The notes: generated by a model from the letters alone, not told the origin. A DNA stretch of 64,000 nt from Luminiphilus sp. (GCA_016779445.1 JADHNP010000002.1:22493-86492), one strand, 5' to 3'; positions 29,450 to 41,009 are shown, counted from the first letter of the stretch. Numbers and translations: made by a program.

Positions 29450-29953
29450 ATGTTTGAAAAAGACCTTCTGCCAAAGTACTGTGAGCCGCTACACAACATT
29501 GAGCACTGTTCGGTGTCCCGTCGACCCATCATCAAACTAGGTGGCATTCAAACCGCCGCCAAAATAATGGCCCAGATGAATCAGCCGGGGGCAGATACCG
29601 TGCTTCATCAGTTATATCAGCTCGATGAGGATATTGCGGAACAGATCAGTGATCAGATCTTACCCTTTGACAAGCTTGCCAAGGCTGATGCTCGCAGCCT
29701 TCAAATTTTGGTGCGCGAAATCGATTCGTCCGTACTCATCATCGCGCTCAGGGGGTTATCCAAAAACATCCGCGACCCTTTCCTGCAGAGCATGTCCAGC
29801 CGTGCCAGAGAGATGTTCATCGAAGAGATGGAGGAATTAGGCCCCATCAGACGCAGTGATGTGGAGGCTGCGCGAGCAGCCGTTGCCAGATTAGCCAAGC
29901 TGCTGGCAGATGAAGGTCGATTCATGCTGCCCCAAGAGGGATACATTTACTAG
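29450..29953 (+). CDS. FliG middle/C-terminal domain-like protein, orphan
   Basis: ILPFDKLAKADARSLQILVREIDSSVLIIALRGLSKNIRDPFLQSMSSRAREMFIEEMEELGPIRRSDVEAARAAV resembles FliG core motifs; no flagellar genes nearby. Confidence 0.75.
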   Translation: MFEKDLLPKYCEPLHNIEHCSVSRRPIIKLGGIQTAAKIMAQMNQPGADTVLHQLYQLDEDIAEQISDQILPFDKLAKADARSLQILVREIDSSVLIIALRGLSKNIRDPFLQSMSSRAREMFIEEMEELGPIRRSDVEAARAAVARLAKLLADEGRFMLPQEGYIY

Positions 29954-30080
29954 TCGGGATCAGTTGGGCACAGATAAGTTCACGGGGCTCACCTGCCACG
30001 GGAGAGCAGCCCACATCACGCCTTTTGACGCTCACTGAATCTCGCGAGCATACAGGGGGTTTCGGGCTGCCTGCTGTTCT

Positions 30081-31814
30081 CTAAAGCTGTTCCACTGAGT
30101 CGGCCATCCAGTCCATGCGAGCGTCAAGCCAATCGCTCAGATGCGTAACTTCTTCCTCGTAGGTATTGTAGACCACGGGATTTGGCCAAACGTACTCGCC
30201 AATAGTTTGCCAAATCGAATCGTTCTCCGCTTGGGCGAACTGAAGGTCTTCCGCCCATTTTTGGATATTCTGTTTGATCTGGGAGCGTTGTGCGTCAAAA
30301 AAAGCGAAACGCTCTTTGACCCTGGCAGCAAATCGAGGGTCTTCTAACATGCGGCCAATCCAAGTATTCCACCTGACCCACCATCCTTCTGGATAGGTAG
30401 CATCTGCGTAGTCAACATTTCCAAATGCCAAATCAAAGTCCCAGATAGGCCCCATTTTGATTTTATCACCTGGGACCCAATGAAAAAAAATGCTGGAATA
30501 CCACTGAGCATCAACGTTCTTCGCGATCTCGTTGACTAAAAACCAATCAACAAAACTATCGATATCAACATAAGTAGCGTAACCCGACTCTACACTAGTG
30601 AAATCGCTACTGAATAGGACGCGTTCAAATTCATTAATGTGCCGGCTGACTTGGAGATATTGCTCATCACCGTCATCGACGCTGGGCTCCTTGATATTGA
30701 CAAGATAATTCTCTGTCCGGAAAAAGACATCATCAGGATCGATACGATCAGGTTGATCAATCTCCAGCAAAAAGCCGGTATCGCCAATATCGACTCGATT
30801 TGCGCCGTCTTCTACTTTCTCTGTAACGTGATAAACGCCATCGTGCGTTCCATTAAAGACAACCTCTGCAAAGTGGCCGCTGGGTGTCCAGCGCAGCGTG
30901 CTTAGACGGCCCAGCTCAAAGGCCAAGCGGTTTCTGATGAGTGTTTTATCGGAATACTCAGCCAAAAAAAGCCATTTTTTGTCCGAGGGCATGCCAAAGA
31001 GTGTGCGCTTGGATTCCAGTTTGAGCTGATAAGGCTTTTTGGGGTGCAAAGCCCAGGTGCTGTTGCCGCGGCCCCTTATTTTCATTTCCATTTCTTCTAT
31101 GGATTCATGGGAGCGCCACCCATCCAAGCTGAATGTGCCGGCAACGTACTCCTCTTTTGACGTGACTGGCACGTTGGTCGAGAGATAAATAATGGGTAAT
31201 CCCGTGAATCGGACGAGATCGATCTCATAGGTCTTTGAGATCCCTGATTCATTAGAAACGGTATATGACAACACGTTCGTGAAATCCTGAGCATCTTCTC
31301 CAGAGGCTTGTACGACACCCTCAACCGTAACTTCAGCGCCCTGAAAGGTGAAGGAGGGTACCAAGGACTTCACATCTGCGATGCTGGCTAGCCGCGCAGA
31401 GAACTGAGCACCACTAGCATCAAGCTCGAGGTCTGATTCGAGCGCTGAATTATGCTCCGCTCTGAAAGAAAAACTCTCAAGGACAGGGTCAAGCTCTGAA
31501 AATGCGGCCTCCACGGTGCAAGCTGCCGTTATCGCGCTGGTTGTGTAGCTGTTCCCTGACAACGAGCCACCACAAGTGCCGTCCACCCCGCTGACCCGGT
31601 AACCGCTGTCGGGGGTCACTGTAAAGCTTGTGGTGCTTCCCTGGGTAATGGTTTGAGGCGTATTCGGACTTATTTCACCGCCGACACCTGCGCTAGGCGT
31701 CACTGCAAAGCTGAGTGCGGGCGCCTGCGACCCAGAACTCTGCCCCCCGCCTCCGCACGACAATAAGAGAGTAAACGCGGTGGCCAGCATGCCGCGAAAA
31801 AACAGAGAGGTCAT
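30081..31814 (-). CDS. CotH kinase family lipoprotein
   Basis: MTSLFFRGMLATAFTLLLSCGGGG lipobox; KIRGRGNSTWALHPKKPYQLKLESKRTLFGMPSDKKWLFLAEYSDKTLIRNRLAFELG and MGPIWDFDLAFGN motifs of CotH; ORF opens at 31925. Confidence 0.85.
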   Translation of the reverse strand: MTSLFFRGMLATAFTLLLSCGGGGQSSGSQAPALSFAVTPSAGVGGEISPNTPQTITQGSTTSFTVTPDSGYRVSGVDGTCGGSLSGNSYTTSAITAACTVEAAFSELDPVLESFSFRAEHNSALESDLELDASGAQFSARLASIADVKSLVPSFTFQGAEVTVEGVVQASGEDAQDFTNVLSYTVSNESGISKTYEIDLVRFTGLPIIYLSTNVPVTSKEEYVAGTFSLDGWRSHESIEEMEMKIRGRGNSTWALHPKKPYQLKLESKRTLFGMPSDKKWLFLAEYSDKTLIRNRLAFELGRLSTLRWTPSGHFAEVVFNGTHDGVYHVTEKVEDGANRVDIGDTGFLLEIDQPDRIDPDDVFFRTENYLVNIKEPSVDDGDEQYLQVSRHINEFERVLFSSDFTSVESGYATYVDIDSFVDWFLVNEIAKNVDAQWYSSIFFHWVPGDKIKMGPIWDFDLAFGNVDYADATYPEGWWVRWNTWIGRMLEDPRFAARVKERFAFFDAQRSQIKQNIQKWAEDLQFAQAENDSIWQTIGEYVWPNPVVYNTYEEEVTHLSDWLDARMDWMADSVEQL

Positions 31815-32002
31815 TAAGGCATTGTCCTGCTGATTGGATTTCACTTTTACCACGTCCGCGTAACTGTCTGTGCGCAACAAATGTATTCTCGAATACTGAA
31901 CCTGTAGAGGCCCAGCCTGCCGCAAAGGTTATTGAGTTGGATGTGCGAAGTATCAATTCATCGAGGGCGGCCCAAGACTTCCCTGTCCTGGCATCGTTCT
32001 TT

Positions 32003-32088
32003 TGGTGCGGAAGGCGGGACTTGAACCCGCACAGCCAAAGGCCACTACCCCCTCAAGATAGCGTGTCTACCAATTCCACCACTTCCGC
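32003..32088 (-). tRNA. tRNA-Leu (GAG)
   Basis: GCGGAAGTGGTGGAATTGGTAGACACGCTATCTTGAGGGGGTAGTGGCCTTTGGCTGTGCGGGTTCAAGTCCCGCCTTCCGCACCA; long variable arm, GAG anticodon, CCA encoded. Confidence 0.95.
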
Positions 32089-32092
32089 ATAT

Positions 32093-32470
32093 TCACTCAC
32101 CGTCTAACACAGGCGCGTCGTCGGACGCTCCTCCCGTTAGCGGTTCGAACTCTGCTGTAGGCATGTCGCCGTTTTCCATCTGCTCTGCAACAATTTCTGA
32201 ATCCGGAACATCAAACCCGAGGTCGTCTTCACCTGCAGTGCGATTATCGGCGATCACTGCAAGACCGAAACTGCTAGCGAAGAAAATAGCCGACAGCCAA
32301 GCTGTCATTCGCGTCAAGGCATTGCCGCTTCCTGCACTGCCAAACAGCGTCTGGGACGCACCCGCTCCAAATGACGCCCCGATGTCCGACCCTTTACCAC
32401 GCTGCAACAAAATCAGCCCGATCAAAGCGAGTGCCACCAGCAGGTGAACCATGAGTGTGATCTGTTCCAT
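32093..32470 (-). CDS. secG: Preprotein translocase subunit SecG
   Basis: LMVHLLVALALIGLILLQRGKGSDIGASFGAGASQTLFGSAGSGNALTRMTAWLSAIFF. Confidence 0.96.
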   Translation of the reverse strand: MEQITLMVHLLVALALIGLILLQRGKGSDIGASFGAGASQTLFGSAGSGNALTRMTAWLSAIFFASSFGLAVIADNRTAGEDDLGFDVPDSEIVAEQMENGDMPTAEFEPLTGGASDDAPVLDGE

Positions 32471-32621
32471 AGGAACTCCTTTCGTCCTCCCGACAATGAC
32501 GCAACGAACAGCTTCGGGCGCGAGATGATACCGATCAGTCTGGCGAGCCGCAAGCGACTTGCTCCCAGTTTTGAGGGACCGAAGCGGGTGTTGCGGCTAC
32601 GGCAGGCGTCTGCAGGATAAG

Positions 32622-33959
32622 CTAGTGCGCATCACGAATTGTCTGAGCGATGCGTTCAGCGAGCATTAAGTTTTCGCTGCCGTCAGTCCCTTCAATCATG
32701 ACACGGATCAGTGGCTCGGTTCCCGATGGACGCAATACCAGACGTCCGCGACCGGACAAAACCTCTTCTACGCGCCGACTCTCATCGAGCGCGGCAGCAC
32801 ATTCAGCCAGGAGGAAATCGGGTGAGACGGTCACATTCAGGAGTGTTTGCGGATATTTGTGCAAGCCACTTTTCAGCGTAAGGAGGGTTTCACCCGACCG
32901 CACTACAGCCGCCATCACCTGAAGCGCGGCAATAATGCCATCACCTGTCGTGGTTTGCTCCCCACAAATAATATGGCCCGAGGCCTCTCCACCCAACTGC
33001 CACCCCCTCTGCGCCATCTCCTCCAACACAAACCGGTCACCCACTTTAGCTCTGACTAAATCGACCCCTTTCTCCCGCAGTGCTTGCTCGAGACCCAAAT
33101 TGGACATCAGCGTACCCACTACCCCCTCAGGAGCACGATTCTGTCTGACGAGGTCATTAGCAATGATAAAAAGCAATTCGTCCCCGTCTATCACCGTGCC
33201 ATCGGCCGCCACGCACTGCACTCGATCTCCATCACCATCAAATGCAATCCCGGCATCGGCTTGTTCACTCAACACCCTCGCCTGCAACGCGGCAGGAGAG
33301 GTGGAACCGACGCCCTCATTAATATTGTAGCCATCGGGCTCCGCACCAATCGCAATCACCTCCGCACCCAGTTCAGCAAACACCTGCGGCGCTATTTGAT
33401 ACGTCGCACCATGAGCGCAATCAAGCACCAACTTTAGACCGCGGAGGCTTAGCGAATGCGGGAAACTACTTTTGCAAAATTCGATATAACGACCGGATGC
33501 GTCAACCATTCTGTTCGCCTTACCTAACTCGGGTGAAGGCACCGTCTCCATTGGCTGGGAGAGGATTTCCTCAATCTCCTCTTCCACCTCATCAGACAGT
33601 TTTTTTCCATCGGCATTGAAAAACTTTATTCCATTATCGGTATACGGGTTATGGGAAGCGCTGATCACAATACCTGCAGAAGCCTTCTGACTGCGGGTCA
33701 GCATGGCAACGGCAGGTGTCGGCATAGGGCCCAGCAGCAGCACATTCGCGCCCGCGGCCACCAATCCAGCCTCCAGAGCTGACTCAAACATATAGCCGGA
33801 AACTCGAGTATCTTTGCCAATCAACACTTTGGTCGCCCGCTCTTCGCTGGCGAAAACTCGACCTGCTGACCAGCCGAGCTTCAGCATGAAATCTGCCGTC
33901 ACGGGATACTCGCCTACAGCGCCGCGAATACCATCGGTGCCAAAAAATCGCCTACTCAT
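32622..33959 (-). CDS. glmM: Phosphoglucosamine mutase
   Basis: [53 protein letters not shown]. Confidence 0.97.
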   Translation of the reverse strand: MSRRFFGTDGIRGAVGEYPVTADFMLKLGWSAGRVFASEERATKVLIGKDTRVSGYMFESALEAGLVAAGANVLLLGPMPTPAVAMLTRSQKASAGIVISASHNPYTDNGIKFFNADGKKLSDEVEEEIEEILSQPMETVPSPELGKANRMVDASGRYIEFCKSSFPHSLSLRGLKLVLDCAHGATYQIAPQVFAELGAEVIAIGAEPDGYNINEGVGSTSPAALQARVLSEQADAGIAFDGDGDRVQCVAADGTVIDGDELLFIIANDLVRQNRAPEGVVGTLMSNLGLEQALREKGVDLVRAKVGDRFVLEEMAQRGWQLGGEASGHIICGEQTTTGDGIIAALQVMAAVVRSGETLLTLKSGLHKYPQTLLNVTVSPDFLLAECAAALDESRRVEEVLSGRGRLVLRPSGTEPLIRVMIEGTDGSENLMLAERIAQTIRDAH

Positions 33960-34816
33960 CTGTCAAAACTCCTGGGTAAGGCTCGCCACATAGCGAGCGC
34001 ATCAACCGTTGCCGCTACGTCGTGCACTCGCAATATGTGCGCACCCCGCTCTACCGCGATCATCGCAAGGCCCACGCTGGCATAAAGCCGTTCTGACGGA
34101 TTACGATCTAGCACAGTGGCAATCATCGACTTACGTGACAACCCGACCAAAAGCGGTCGCTGGCCAAAAGAAACCTCCCCTAGCCGCGCCAGCATCTCAA
34201 AATTCTGACCAGAGGTCTTACCAAAGCCAAATCCCGGATCGAGCACAATACGCTCTTCTTTGATACCCGCCCGAGTACACGCTGTTACGCGCTCCTCGAA
34301 AAAGTGCCGAACGTCAGCGATCACATCAAGATACTCAGGAGATAGTTGCATGGTACTTGGCTCGCCCTGCATGTGCATGACACAAAGAGGTAAACCCGTC
34401 TCTGCAGCCGCCTCGAGGGCACCTGGCCGCCTGAAGGCGCGAATATCATTGAGGAATCCCGCTCCAAGACGCGCGCACTCCGTCATGAGCTTTGGTGTGC
34501 TGGTATCTACGGAGACAATGACTTCGAACCGTTCGACGAGGAGCTCGACCGCCGTCAGTACACGATCCATTTCTTCTGCCTCGGTAACCGCCGCTGCGCC
34601 GGGCCGCGTCGACTCACCACCGACATCCAACATAAGAGCGCCCGCATCCACCATAGCCTGCGCACGACCCAAGAGGGCATCTAGATCAATCTTATTGTCA
34701 TAGTAAAGATCCCCCCCGTCCGAGAAGGAGTCAGGGGTAATATTGAGGATGCCCATGACGCTGGGCAAAGTGAGGTCGAGTGAGCGCGACCCGCATTGAA
34801 GGCGCCTGGTCATCAC
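33956..34816 (-). CDS. folP: Dihydropteroate synthase
   Basis: [44 protein letters not shown]. Confidence 0.96.
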   Translation of the reverse strand: MMTRRLQCGSRSLDLTLPSVMGILNITPDSFSDGGDLYYDNKIDLDALLGRAQAMVDAGALMLDVGGESTRPGAAAVTEAEEMDRVLTAVELLVERFEVIVSVDTSTPKLMTECARLGAGFLNDIRAFRRPGALEAAAETGLPLCVMHMQGEPSTMQLSPEYLDVIADVRHFFEERVTACTRAGIKEERIVLDPGFGFGKTSGQNFEMLARLGEVSFGQRPLLVGLSRKSMIATVLDRNPSERLYASVGLAMIAVERGAHILRVHDVAATVDALAMWRALPRSFDR

Positions 34817-34843
34817 TCTGGGCTCTTTGGTTTGCGAGAGTGC

Positions 34844-36751
34844 TCAGTGCTCGGTTGCAGCACCACCTATGGGATTTCCCGTTGGCTCAGGCTCACCGGC
34901 ATCGGGTGGCGCGCCACGGTCATCACCAGACCAACTACTGGGTGGTTTAGGTGGCTGTCCCGCCATAATATCTTCAATCTGCTCGGCATCGATGGTCTCG
35001 TATTGCATGAGCGCGTCCGCCATCATATCCAGCTTGTCACGATTATCTTCAAGCAGTTGGTGCGCTTTGGCGTAACAATCGTCAATGATGCTGCGCACTT
35101 CTCTGTCGATCGCCAACGCCGTCTCATCTGACATGGCTTTGGCAGGCTGCCCGGCACTCCGGCCCAAAAACACCTCTTCGCCACCCTCGTCGTACATTAG
35201 CGGCCCCATTGCCTCGGACAACCCCCACTTTGTCACCATATTACGCGCGACTTCGGTAGCCCGCTGAATATCATTGGACGCACCCGTAGTGATACCGTCC
35301 TTGCCAAGCGTCATTTCCTCGGCAACCCGTCCGCCAAATAAACTGGTGACCTGAGAGATAATATGACGGCGACTATGGCTATAACGGTCTTCCTCAGGAA
35401 GAAACATCGTGACCCCAAGAGCGCGCCCTCTGGGAATGATCGACACTTTGTATACGGGATCGTGCTCGGGCATCAGTCTGCCCACAATGGCGTGGCCCGC
35501 CTCGTGATAAGCGGTATTCCGTTTCTCTGACTCGGACATCACCATGGATCGCCGCTCGGCCCCCATCATGATCTTGTCCTTGGCCAACTCAAACTGATCC
35601 ATATCGACAACGCGCAATCCACCGCGCGCAGCAAAAAGTGCAGCTTCATTTACCAGGTTCGCCAAATCTGCGCCTGAGAAACCGGGGGTGCCCCGCGCGA
35701 TCTTCGAGGAATCGACATCCTCGGATAATGGCACTTTTCTCATATGGACTTTCAGGATTTGGTCTCGCCCACGAATATCGGGCAAGCCCACGACGACCTG
35801 TCGATCAAAACGGCCAGGGCGTAACAAAGCGGGATCCAACACATCTGGGCGGTTTGTCGCCGCGATCACGATGACCCCGTCATTCACTTCAAAACCGTCC
35901 ATTTCGACCAGCAGTTGGTTCAGCGTCTGCTCTCGCTCATCGTGACCACCACCCAAGCCTGCGCCGCGGTGGCGACCGACCGCATCAATCTCATCAATAA
36001 AAATGATGCACGGTGATTGCTTTTTGGCCTGCTCGAACATATCACGCACTCGAGAAGCCCCTACACCTACAAACATCTCGACAAAATCCGATCCGGAAAT
36101 CGAGAAAAACGGCACCTTGGCTTCACCTGCAATGGCCTTGGCCAGCAAGGTTTTACCGGTGCCCGGTTGGCCGACCATGAGAACCCCTCTGGGAATACGG
36201 CCACCCAACTTTTGAAATCGACCTGGATCACGAAGAAACTCGACCAACTCCTGTACGTCTTCCTTCGCCTCTTCCACTCCCGCCACATCAGCAAAAGTAG
36301 TCGTGATCTGATCTTCCCCAAGAAGCTTGGCCTTACTCTTTCCAAAGCTCATCGGGCCGCCTCGTCCACCCGCACCACCTTGCATCTGTCGCATAAAAAA
36401 CATAAACACAGCGATGATCAGCAATATGGGGAAACTTGCGATCAACAATTGGCTCCACACAGACTGTTGCTCGGGCTTTTTCCCCTCAACCGTCACATTG
36501 TGGGACAGAAGGTCATCCATCAGTTTGGGGTCTTCCACCATCGGCCTAACGGTCTCGAAACTGGTTCCGTCCTTCCGCTGTGCGCTGATGGTGAGGCCAT
36601 CCACCACAACCTTGGAGAGGCGATCCGTCTGCACCTCCCGAATAAATTCTGAGTATCCGATCTGTTCTGTAGCGGATCGCAGATTAAAATTATTGAAAAC
36701 CGAGAGTAATACCGCGGCTATCAGCAGCCACAGCAACAGGTTCTTGGCCAT
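34844..36751 (-). CDS. ftsH: ATP-dependent zinc metalloprotease FtsH
   Basis: [23 protein letters not shown] zinc motif; ORF opens at 36784, MAKNLLLW at 36751 preferred. Confidence 0.97.
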   Translation of the reverse strand: MAKNLLLWLLIAAVLLSVFNNFNLRSATEQIGYSEFIREVQTDRLSKVVVDGLTISAQRKDGTSFETVRPMVEDPKLMDDLLSHNVTVEGKKPEQQSVWSQLLIASFPILLIIAVFMFFMRQMQGGAGGRGGPMSFGKSKAKLLGEDQITTTFADVAGVEEAKEDVQELVEFLRDPGRFQKLGGRIPRGVLMVGQPGTGKTLLAKAIAGEAKVPFFSISGSDFVEMFVGVGASRVRDMFEQAKKQSPCIIFIDEIDAVGRHRGAGLGGGHDEREQTLNQLLVEMDGFEVNDGVIVIAATNRPDVLDPALLRPGRFDRQVVVGLPDIRGRDQILKVHMRKVPLSEDVDSSKIARGTPGFSGADLANLVNEAALFAARGGLRVVDMDQFELAKDKIMMGAERRSMVMSESEKRNTAYHEAGHAIVGRLMPEHDPVYKVSIIPRGRALGVTMFLPEEDRYSHSRRHIISQVTSLFGGRVAEEMTLGKDGITTGASNDIQRATEVARNMVTKWGLSEAMGPLMYDEGGEEVFLGRSAGQPAKAMSDETALAIDREVRSIIDDCYAKAHQLLEDNRDKLDMMADALMQYETIDAEQIEDIMAGQPPKPPSSWSGDDRGAPPDAGEPEPTGNPIGGAATEH

Positions 36752-36954
36752 ATTGTTCACAATAGTTCCTCTCGGTTTCGACACGTGCGCTAAGCTCGGT
36801 CACGTAGTATAGCGGGTAGAGTAAAGACTCTGAACCAGCCTTTCGGTGCCCTTTCACCTCGCGTATCCAGTGAATGGGGGATTTTTGCAACATTTCAAGG
36901 CTATTTTGGCTGAAATTCCCGAATTGCGCCGCCATTACCCCGGTTAAACTGCCC

Positions 36955-37593
36955 TCAGGCTGCCGTTTTGGCTACTTTCAGGCCCGTAGCTACCACATAC
37001 ACTTCCCGCGACCGCGGCCGCGACGCAGAAGGCTTACGTGTAATTACGCGCTCAAAACGTTCGCGGATCTGGCGAAACCATTCCTCGAACCCCTCTCCCT
37101 GAAAAACCTTCGTCAACATGGCACCGCCGGGTGATAACGCACGAAGCGCTAAGTCAGTCGCCAATTCCACCAAATACATAGCTCGCGGCTGGTCGACTGC
37201 CGCCAGGCCGCTCATATTGGGTGACATATCCGATATCACCACATCCAGACGACGTCCCGACAGCGCCTGCATCAGCTGGTCGTACGTTTCCTGCTCCGTA
37301 AAATCACCCTGAATAAACGTCACGTTGGGTAAATGATCCATAGGCAAAATATCACTTGCCAATACGCGTCCCCTGTCGCCCACCAACACTCCTGCCACTT
37401 GAGACCACCCCCCAGGCGCACTGCCAAGATCGAGTACCGACATGCCGGGCTGAATCAACCTGTCCTTCTCGTTGATCTCAATGAGCTTGTAGACGGCACG
37501 CGAGCGATACCCCTCGCGCTGGGCACGTTGCACAAAAGGATCATCATGATGTTCCTTCAACCAGGCGCGACTGGATGATTTTTTTTTGCCCAT
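36955..37593 (-). CDS. rlmE: 23S rRNA (uridine(2552)-2'-O)-methyltransferase
   Basis: [50 protein letters not shown]. Confidence 0.96.
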   Translation of the reverse strand: MGKKKSSSRAWLKEHHDDPFVQRAQREGYRSRAVYKLIEINEKDRLIQPGMSVLDLGSAPGGWSQVAGVLVGDRGRVLASDILPMDHLPNVTFIQGDFTEQETYDQLMQALSGRRLDVVISDMSPNMSGLAAVDQPRAMYLVELATDLALRALSPGGAMLTKVFQGEGFEEWFRQIRERFERVITRKPSASRPRSREVYVVATGLKVAKTAA

Positions 37594-37680
37594 TATTGCC
37601 CCACCTTCACCACAACCCTGCCAGACCCCTTTACACTGGTACTTTCACGAAGTGTACCGCGAGACACCATATGATCGCTT

Positions 37681-37995
37681 ATGAACCCTTCAAGCAGTAA
37701 AGAATTACGTCAACTACGTGCTCTGGCACACGCCTTGCGCCCGGTGGTCACCGTTGCCGGTAATGGACTGTCAGCTTCAGTACTTCAAGAGCTTGACCGC
37801 GCACTTTCAGACCATGAATTGATCAAAGTGAAGGTCTCTGTCGGCGATCGAGTCCAGCGGGAGACGGTTGTCGCAGCACTGTGCGAGGCCAGCGGTGCCC
37901 AACTGGTGCAGCGTATTGGCAACATCGCGACCCTGCTTCGCCGTAACCCGACAGCAGATCCCAAAAAGTCGAATCTGCTTCGAGCGAAACCCTAA
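37681..37995 (+). CDS. yhbY: Ribosome assembly RNA-binding protein YhbY (CRM domain)
   Basis: LRALAHALRPVVTVAGNGLSASVLQELDRALSDHELIKVKV. Confidence 0.92.
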   Translation: MNPSSSKELRQLRALAHALRPVVTVAGNGLSASVLQELDRALSDHELIKVKVSVGDRVQRETVVAALCEASGAQLVQRIGNIATLLRRNPTADPKKSNLLRAKP

Positions 37996-38006
37996 CCTCA
38001 GGCCCT

Positions 38007-38357
38007 ATGGTGATGGCCGAAATTATTCAGTTCCCGACGCGACAACGAGAAGCCTTTGATTTTCTTGATCGCGAACTGGCCGCATTACTCAGAGCAAAAG
38101 GGGCTGACGAGGCGCTGATCGACTTCGCTACCGCGACACTAACTGAAGTTTATGATGAACTCCGGCGCAGTGCCGACCGTCATTTCGAGGTTCGCCTCCC
38201 GCTCGATGTAAGCGAGTTAGCGGCAGACCAGTTGCGGGAAGATATTACCTCAGGAATCGAGAAGTTGAGCCGAGAACAACATGATCTGACGTTAAAGCTG
38301 GCAGCGCGTCTAGTGCTGACGGAACTTCGACTGTTTCAACATGAACGCAAAGACTGA
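38007..38357 (+). CDS. Conserved hypothetical protein, 116 aa
   Basis: Complete ORF between yhbY and feoB with no strong antisense competitor; no family recognised. Confidence 0.65.
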   Translation: MVMAEIIQFPTRQREAFDFLDRELAALLRAKGADEALIDFATATLTEVYDELRRSADRHFEVRLPLDVSELAADQLREDITSGIEKLSREQHDLTLKLAARLVLTELRLFQHERKD

Positions 38358-38360
38358 GCG

Positions 38361-40211
38361 TCATAGCATGGCGGTGATTTGAAAGGTGGCCCAGGCCGCC
38401 AGCCACGCTATGCAAAGGTAAGCCACCACCATCCGGCCAGCCAATCGCCATGAATTTGCCTCTCGCGCCAGAATGGCGACCGTGGAAACGCACTGCAGCG
38501 CAATTGCGAAAAAAACCAGCAGCGCCAAGCCCGAGCCCAGAGGCAGTGCACTCGCCTGAATCTGTTCAACGAGCGGCAGTATGTTGTCTTCGGCGCCTTC
38601 GATGCCCATGATCGTGCCAAGGGTGCCAACAAAGACTTCTCGGGCAAGAAACGCACTAACAATCGCCACACCATATCGCCAGTCGAGACCCAAAGGCTGA
38701 AAAACGGGCTCTATCCACTTGCCAATCGTGCCCAACCATGAGGCGCCAAGGTCCGCACCCTGATTGGGGAAATAACCCAATACCCAAACCACAATCGTCA
38801 CGCTCAAAATCACCAATCCCGCCTTGGTAACAAAATGTTTGGCTCTTTGCAGCGATTTTCGGGCAATGGGCACGAGAGCGGGCATCCGGTAGGCAGGTAA
38901 CTCCATCATAAAAGGCATTTGCGCCTCTCCTGTACTGATGCGATTCACGACCCCGGCCACCAGCAATCCACAAACCATGCCCAAGCCATAGACACAAAAG
39001 AGTGTCAGGCCCTGCCAGCCGACCAAGCCGCCCAAAGCGGTCTCTCTGGGAATAAAAATCGCGATCAATAACGTGTAAACCGGCAAGCGGGCTGAGCAGG
39101 GCATCAGGGGAATAACCAGGTAGGTCAGAAATCGGGCGCGGGGTGACTCGATAGAGCGTGCGGCGTAAATGGCGGGAATAGCACAGGCTACGCCCGACAA
39201 CATGGGAATAAAGCTCTTTCCACTGAGGCCGAAAAATCTCAGCGGCTTGTGACAGATCAGCGCTGCGCGCGCGAGATAGCCGGAGTCCTCAAGTAAACCG
39301 ATGACAAAGGTCAGCACAAATATTTGTGGCACAAACACCAGAAAAGCACCGATTCCACTGAAAATGGCGTCCGCTGTAAAATCACGAAGAATGCCCTGAT
39401 CAAGGAAAGGCAGTATCCAACGGCCCAGCCCGGTTACGACCCTCTCCACGGCATCCATCGCCGGTGCCGACCAGGTGAAAATTGACTGAAACAAGACCAG
39501 CATAATGAGGCTGAAGGCCAAGCCCCCCGACAGTGACCCCAGGAAGAATCGGTCGAGGCGTGATTGTATAAGCAACAATTGGTCAGCGGGCGCGCCGAAC
39601 CGCTCCGCCAGCCGATGCGCCTCCTCATAAAGCGCGCTGTCAGCCGACTCATCGTCCTGGGCCAGTAACATCGGTTCTTCATCGGCCGCCACTGCCATCT
39701 CGTCTAGTGTCGATGAGGCCAGCTGATCCAACACCTCAGCCAGCCCCATGCCTGTTCGCGCCGACACAACCAGCACGGGGGCGCCAATATTTTCTGCAAG
39801 ACCCGGTGCGTCTACCTTGAGAGAATGCCGCGCCAATATATCGCCCATATTGGCCAACACGGTGATCCGCTTGCCGCTTCTCCGGCACTCGCGCACAACC
39901 TGCAAACAGAAAAATAAGCTTTTCTCCAAACGCGTGGCGTCTACCACACAAAGAACGTGCTCCACCTCTGGGTCGCCTAAGGCGTCTGCAAAATGTGCGA
40001 CCGCAATTCGCTCCTCCTCGGAAATGGGTCTCAGCGAGTAAGTGCCGGGAAAATCAACCAGCTCGCGATCGGGCAGTTTCGCTAGCTGTCCAATGGACAG
40101 GTCGACCGTAATGCCAGGATAATTGGCGACACGGTGATTAAGTCCCGTGAGCCGATTGAACAGGGCTGTTTTTCCCGAATTCGGGGTCCCGACAAGGAGC
40201 ACTTTTGACAT
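38361..40211 (-). CDS. feoB: Ferrous iron transporter FeoB
   Basis: VLLVGTPNSGKTALFNRLTGLNHRVANYPGITVD G-domain and FeoB membrane domain; MSKVLL start at 40211. Confidence 0.95.
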   Translation of the reverse strand: MSKVLLVGTPNSGKTALFNRLTGLNHRVANYPGITVDLSIGQLAKLPDRELVDFPGTYSLRPISEEERIAVAHFADALGDPEVEHVLCVVDATRLEKSLFFCLQVVRECRRSGKRITVLANMGDILARHSLKVDAPGLAENIGAPVLVVSARTGMGLAEVLDQLASSTLDEMAVAADEEPMLLAQDDESADSALYEEAHRLAERFGAPADQLLLIQSRLDRFFLGSLSGGLAFSLIMLVLFQSIFTWSAPAMDAVERVVTGLGRWILPFLDQGILRDFTADAIFSGIGAFLVFVPQIFVLTFVIGLLEDSGYLARAALICHKPLRFFGLSGKSFIPMLSGVACAIPAIYAARSIESPRARFLTYLVIPLMPCSARLPVYTLLIAIFIPRETALGGLVGWQGLTLFCVYGLGMVCGLLVAGVVNRISTGEAQMPFMMELPAYRMPALVPIARKSLQRAKHFVTKAGLVILSVTIVVWVLGYFPNQGADLGASWLGTIGKWIEPVFQPLGLDWRYGVAIVSAFLAREVFVGTLGTIMGIEGAEDNILPLVEQIQASALPLGSGLALLVFFAIALQCVSTVAILAREANSWRLAGRMVVAYLCIAWLAAWATFQITAML

Positions 40212-40215
40212 GAGG

Positions 40216-40503
40216 TTACCCTCCCGACAGGCTGACAAGTACTTGAATTGCCAGCTCGCGGTCGAGGGAATAAGTGGCGTTGCTCACGCGGTAAACACGC
40301 GGCGCACCGAATCCAGGTTGATGCTGGCAAGTGATCGTCTCACCCGCATGAAAGCCAAATTCCTGCAGTCGGCCGCGATACCGACCTGAAAGTTCAGGGC
40401 AAAAGCCGACCAACACCCCGGCAGTATGCATCGGCAGTTCCCACAAATTTATCGTTTGGCTTTCAGCGACCACAGGACGTTCCCGCGATAAAACGCGGAT
40501 CAT
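40216..40503 (-). CDS. feoA: Ferrous iron transport protein A (FeoA, SH3-like)
   Basis: Small protein upstream of feoB ending in RVSNATYSLDRELAIQVLVSL. Confidence 0.85.
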   Translation of the reverse strand: MIRVLSRERPVVAESQTINLWELPMHTAGVLVGFCPELSGRYRGRLQEFGFHAGETITCQHQPGFGAPRVYRVSNATYSLDRELAIQVLVSLSGG

Positions 40504-40532
40504 ACGTTCAATGAGAATGATTTTCAGTAAGT

Positions 40533-41009
40533 CTACAGGTGCTCGACGGCGTCTATCTCGTAAACAACATCGCCACCGGGAGCCTTGACGACGACCTCGT
40601 CACCTTCGGCCTTTGCCACCAAGGCACGCGCAATAGGCGAGTTCACGGAAATAAGATTGGCTTTAGCGTCCGCCTCGTCCTCGCCGACAATGCGATACTG
40701 CACTGTCCGATCATTATCAATATCGATCAAGGTTACCGTAGTCCCAAAAATGACTTTGCCGGAAGGGGGGATGGTTGCAACATCAATCACCTGAGCGTGA
40801 GACAGCTTATGCTCGAGCTCCTTGATTCGGCCCTCGGCAAAACTCTGCTGCTCGCGAGCCGCATGATACTCGGCATTTTCTTTGAGATCGCCGTGCTCTC
40901 GCGCCTCTGCAATGGCCTGTGTGATTCGCGGGCGCTCTACCCTTTTAAGCCGCTCTAATTCCTCTCGCAGCGCTCGCTCGCCCTTGACTGTCATGGGGAC
41001 TCGGTTCAT
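40533..41009 (-). CDS. greA: Transcription elongation factor GreA
   Basis: [31 protein letters not shown]. Confidence 0.97.
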   Translation of the reverse strand: MNRVPMTVKGERALREELERLKRVERPRITQAIAEAREHGDLKENAEYHAAREQQSFAEGRIKELEHKLSHAQVIDVATIPPSGKVIFGTTVTLIDIDNDRTVQYRIVGEDEADAKANLISVNSPIARALVAKAEGDEVVVKAPGGDVVYEIDAVEHL

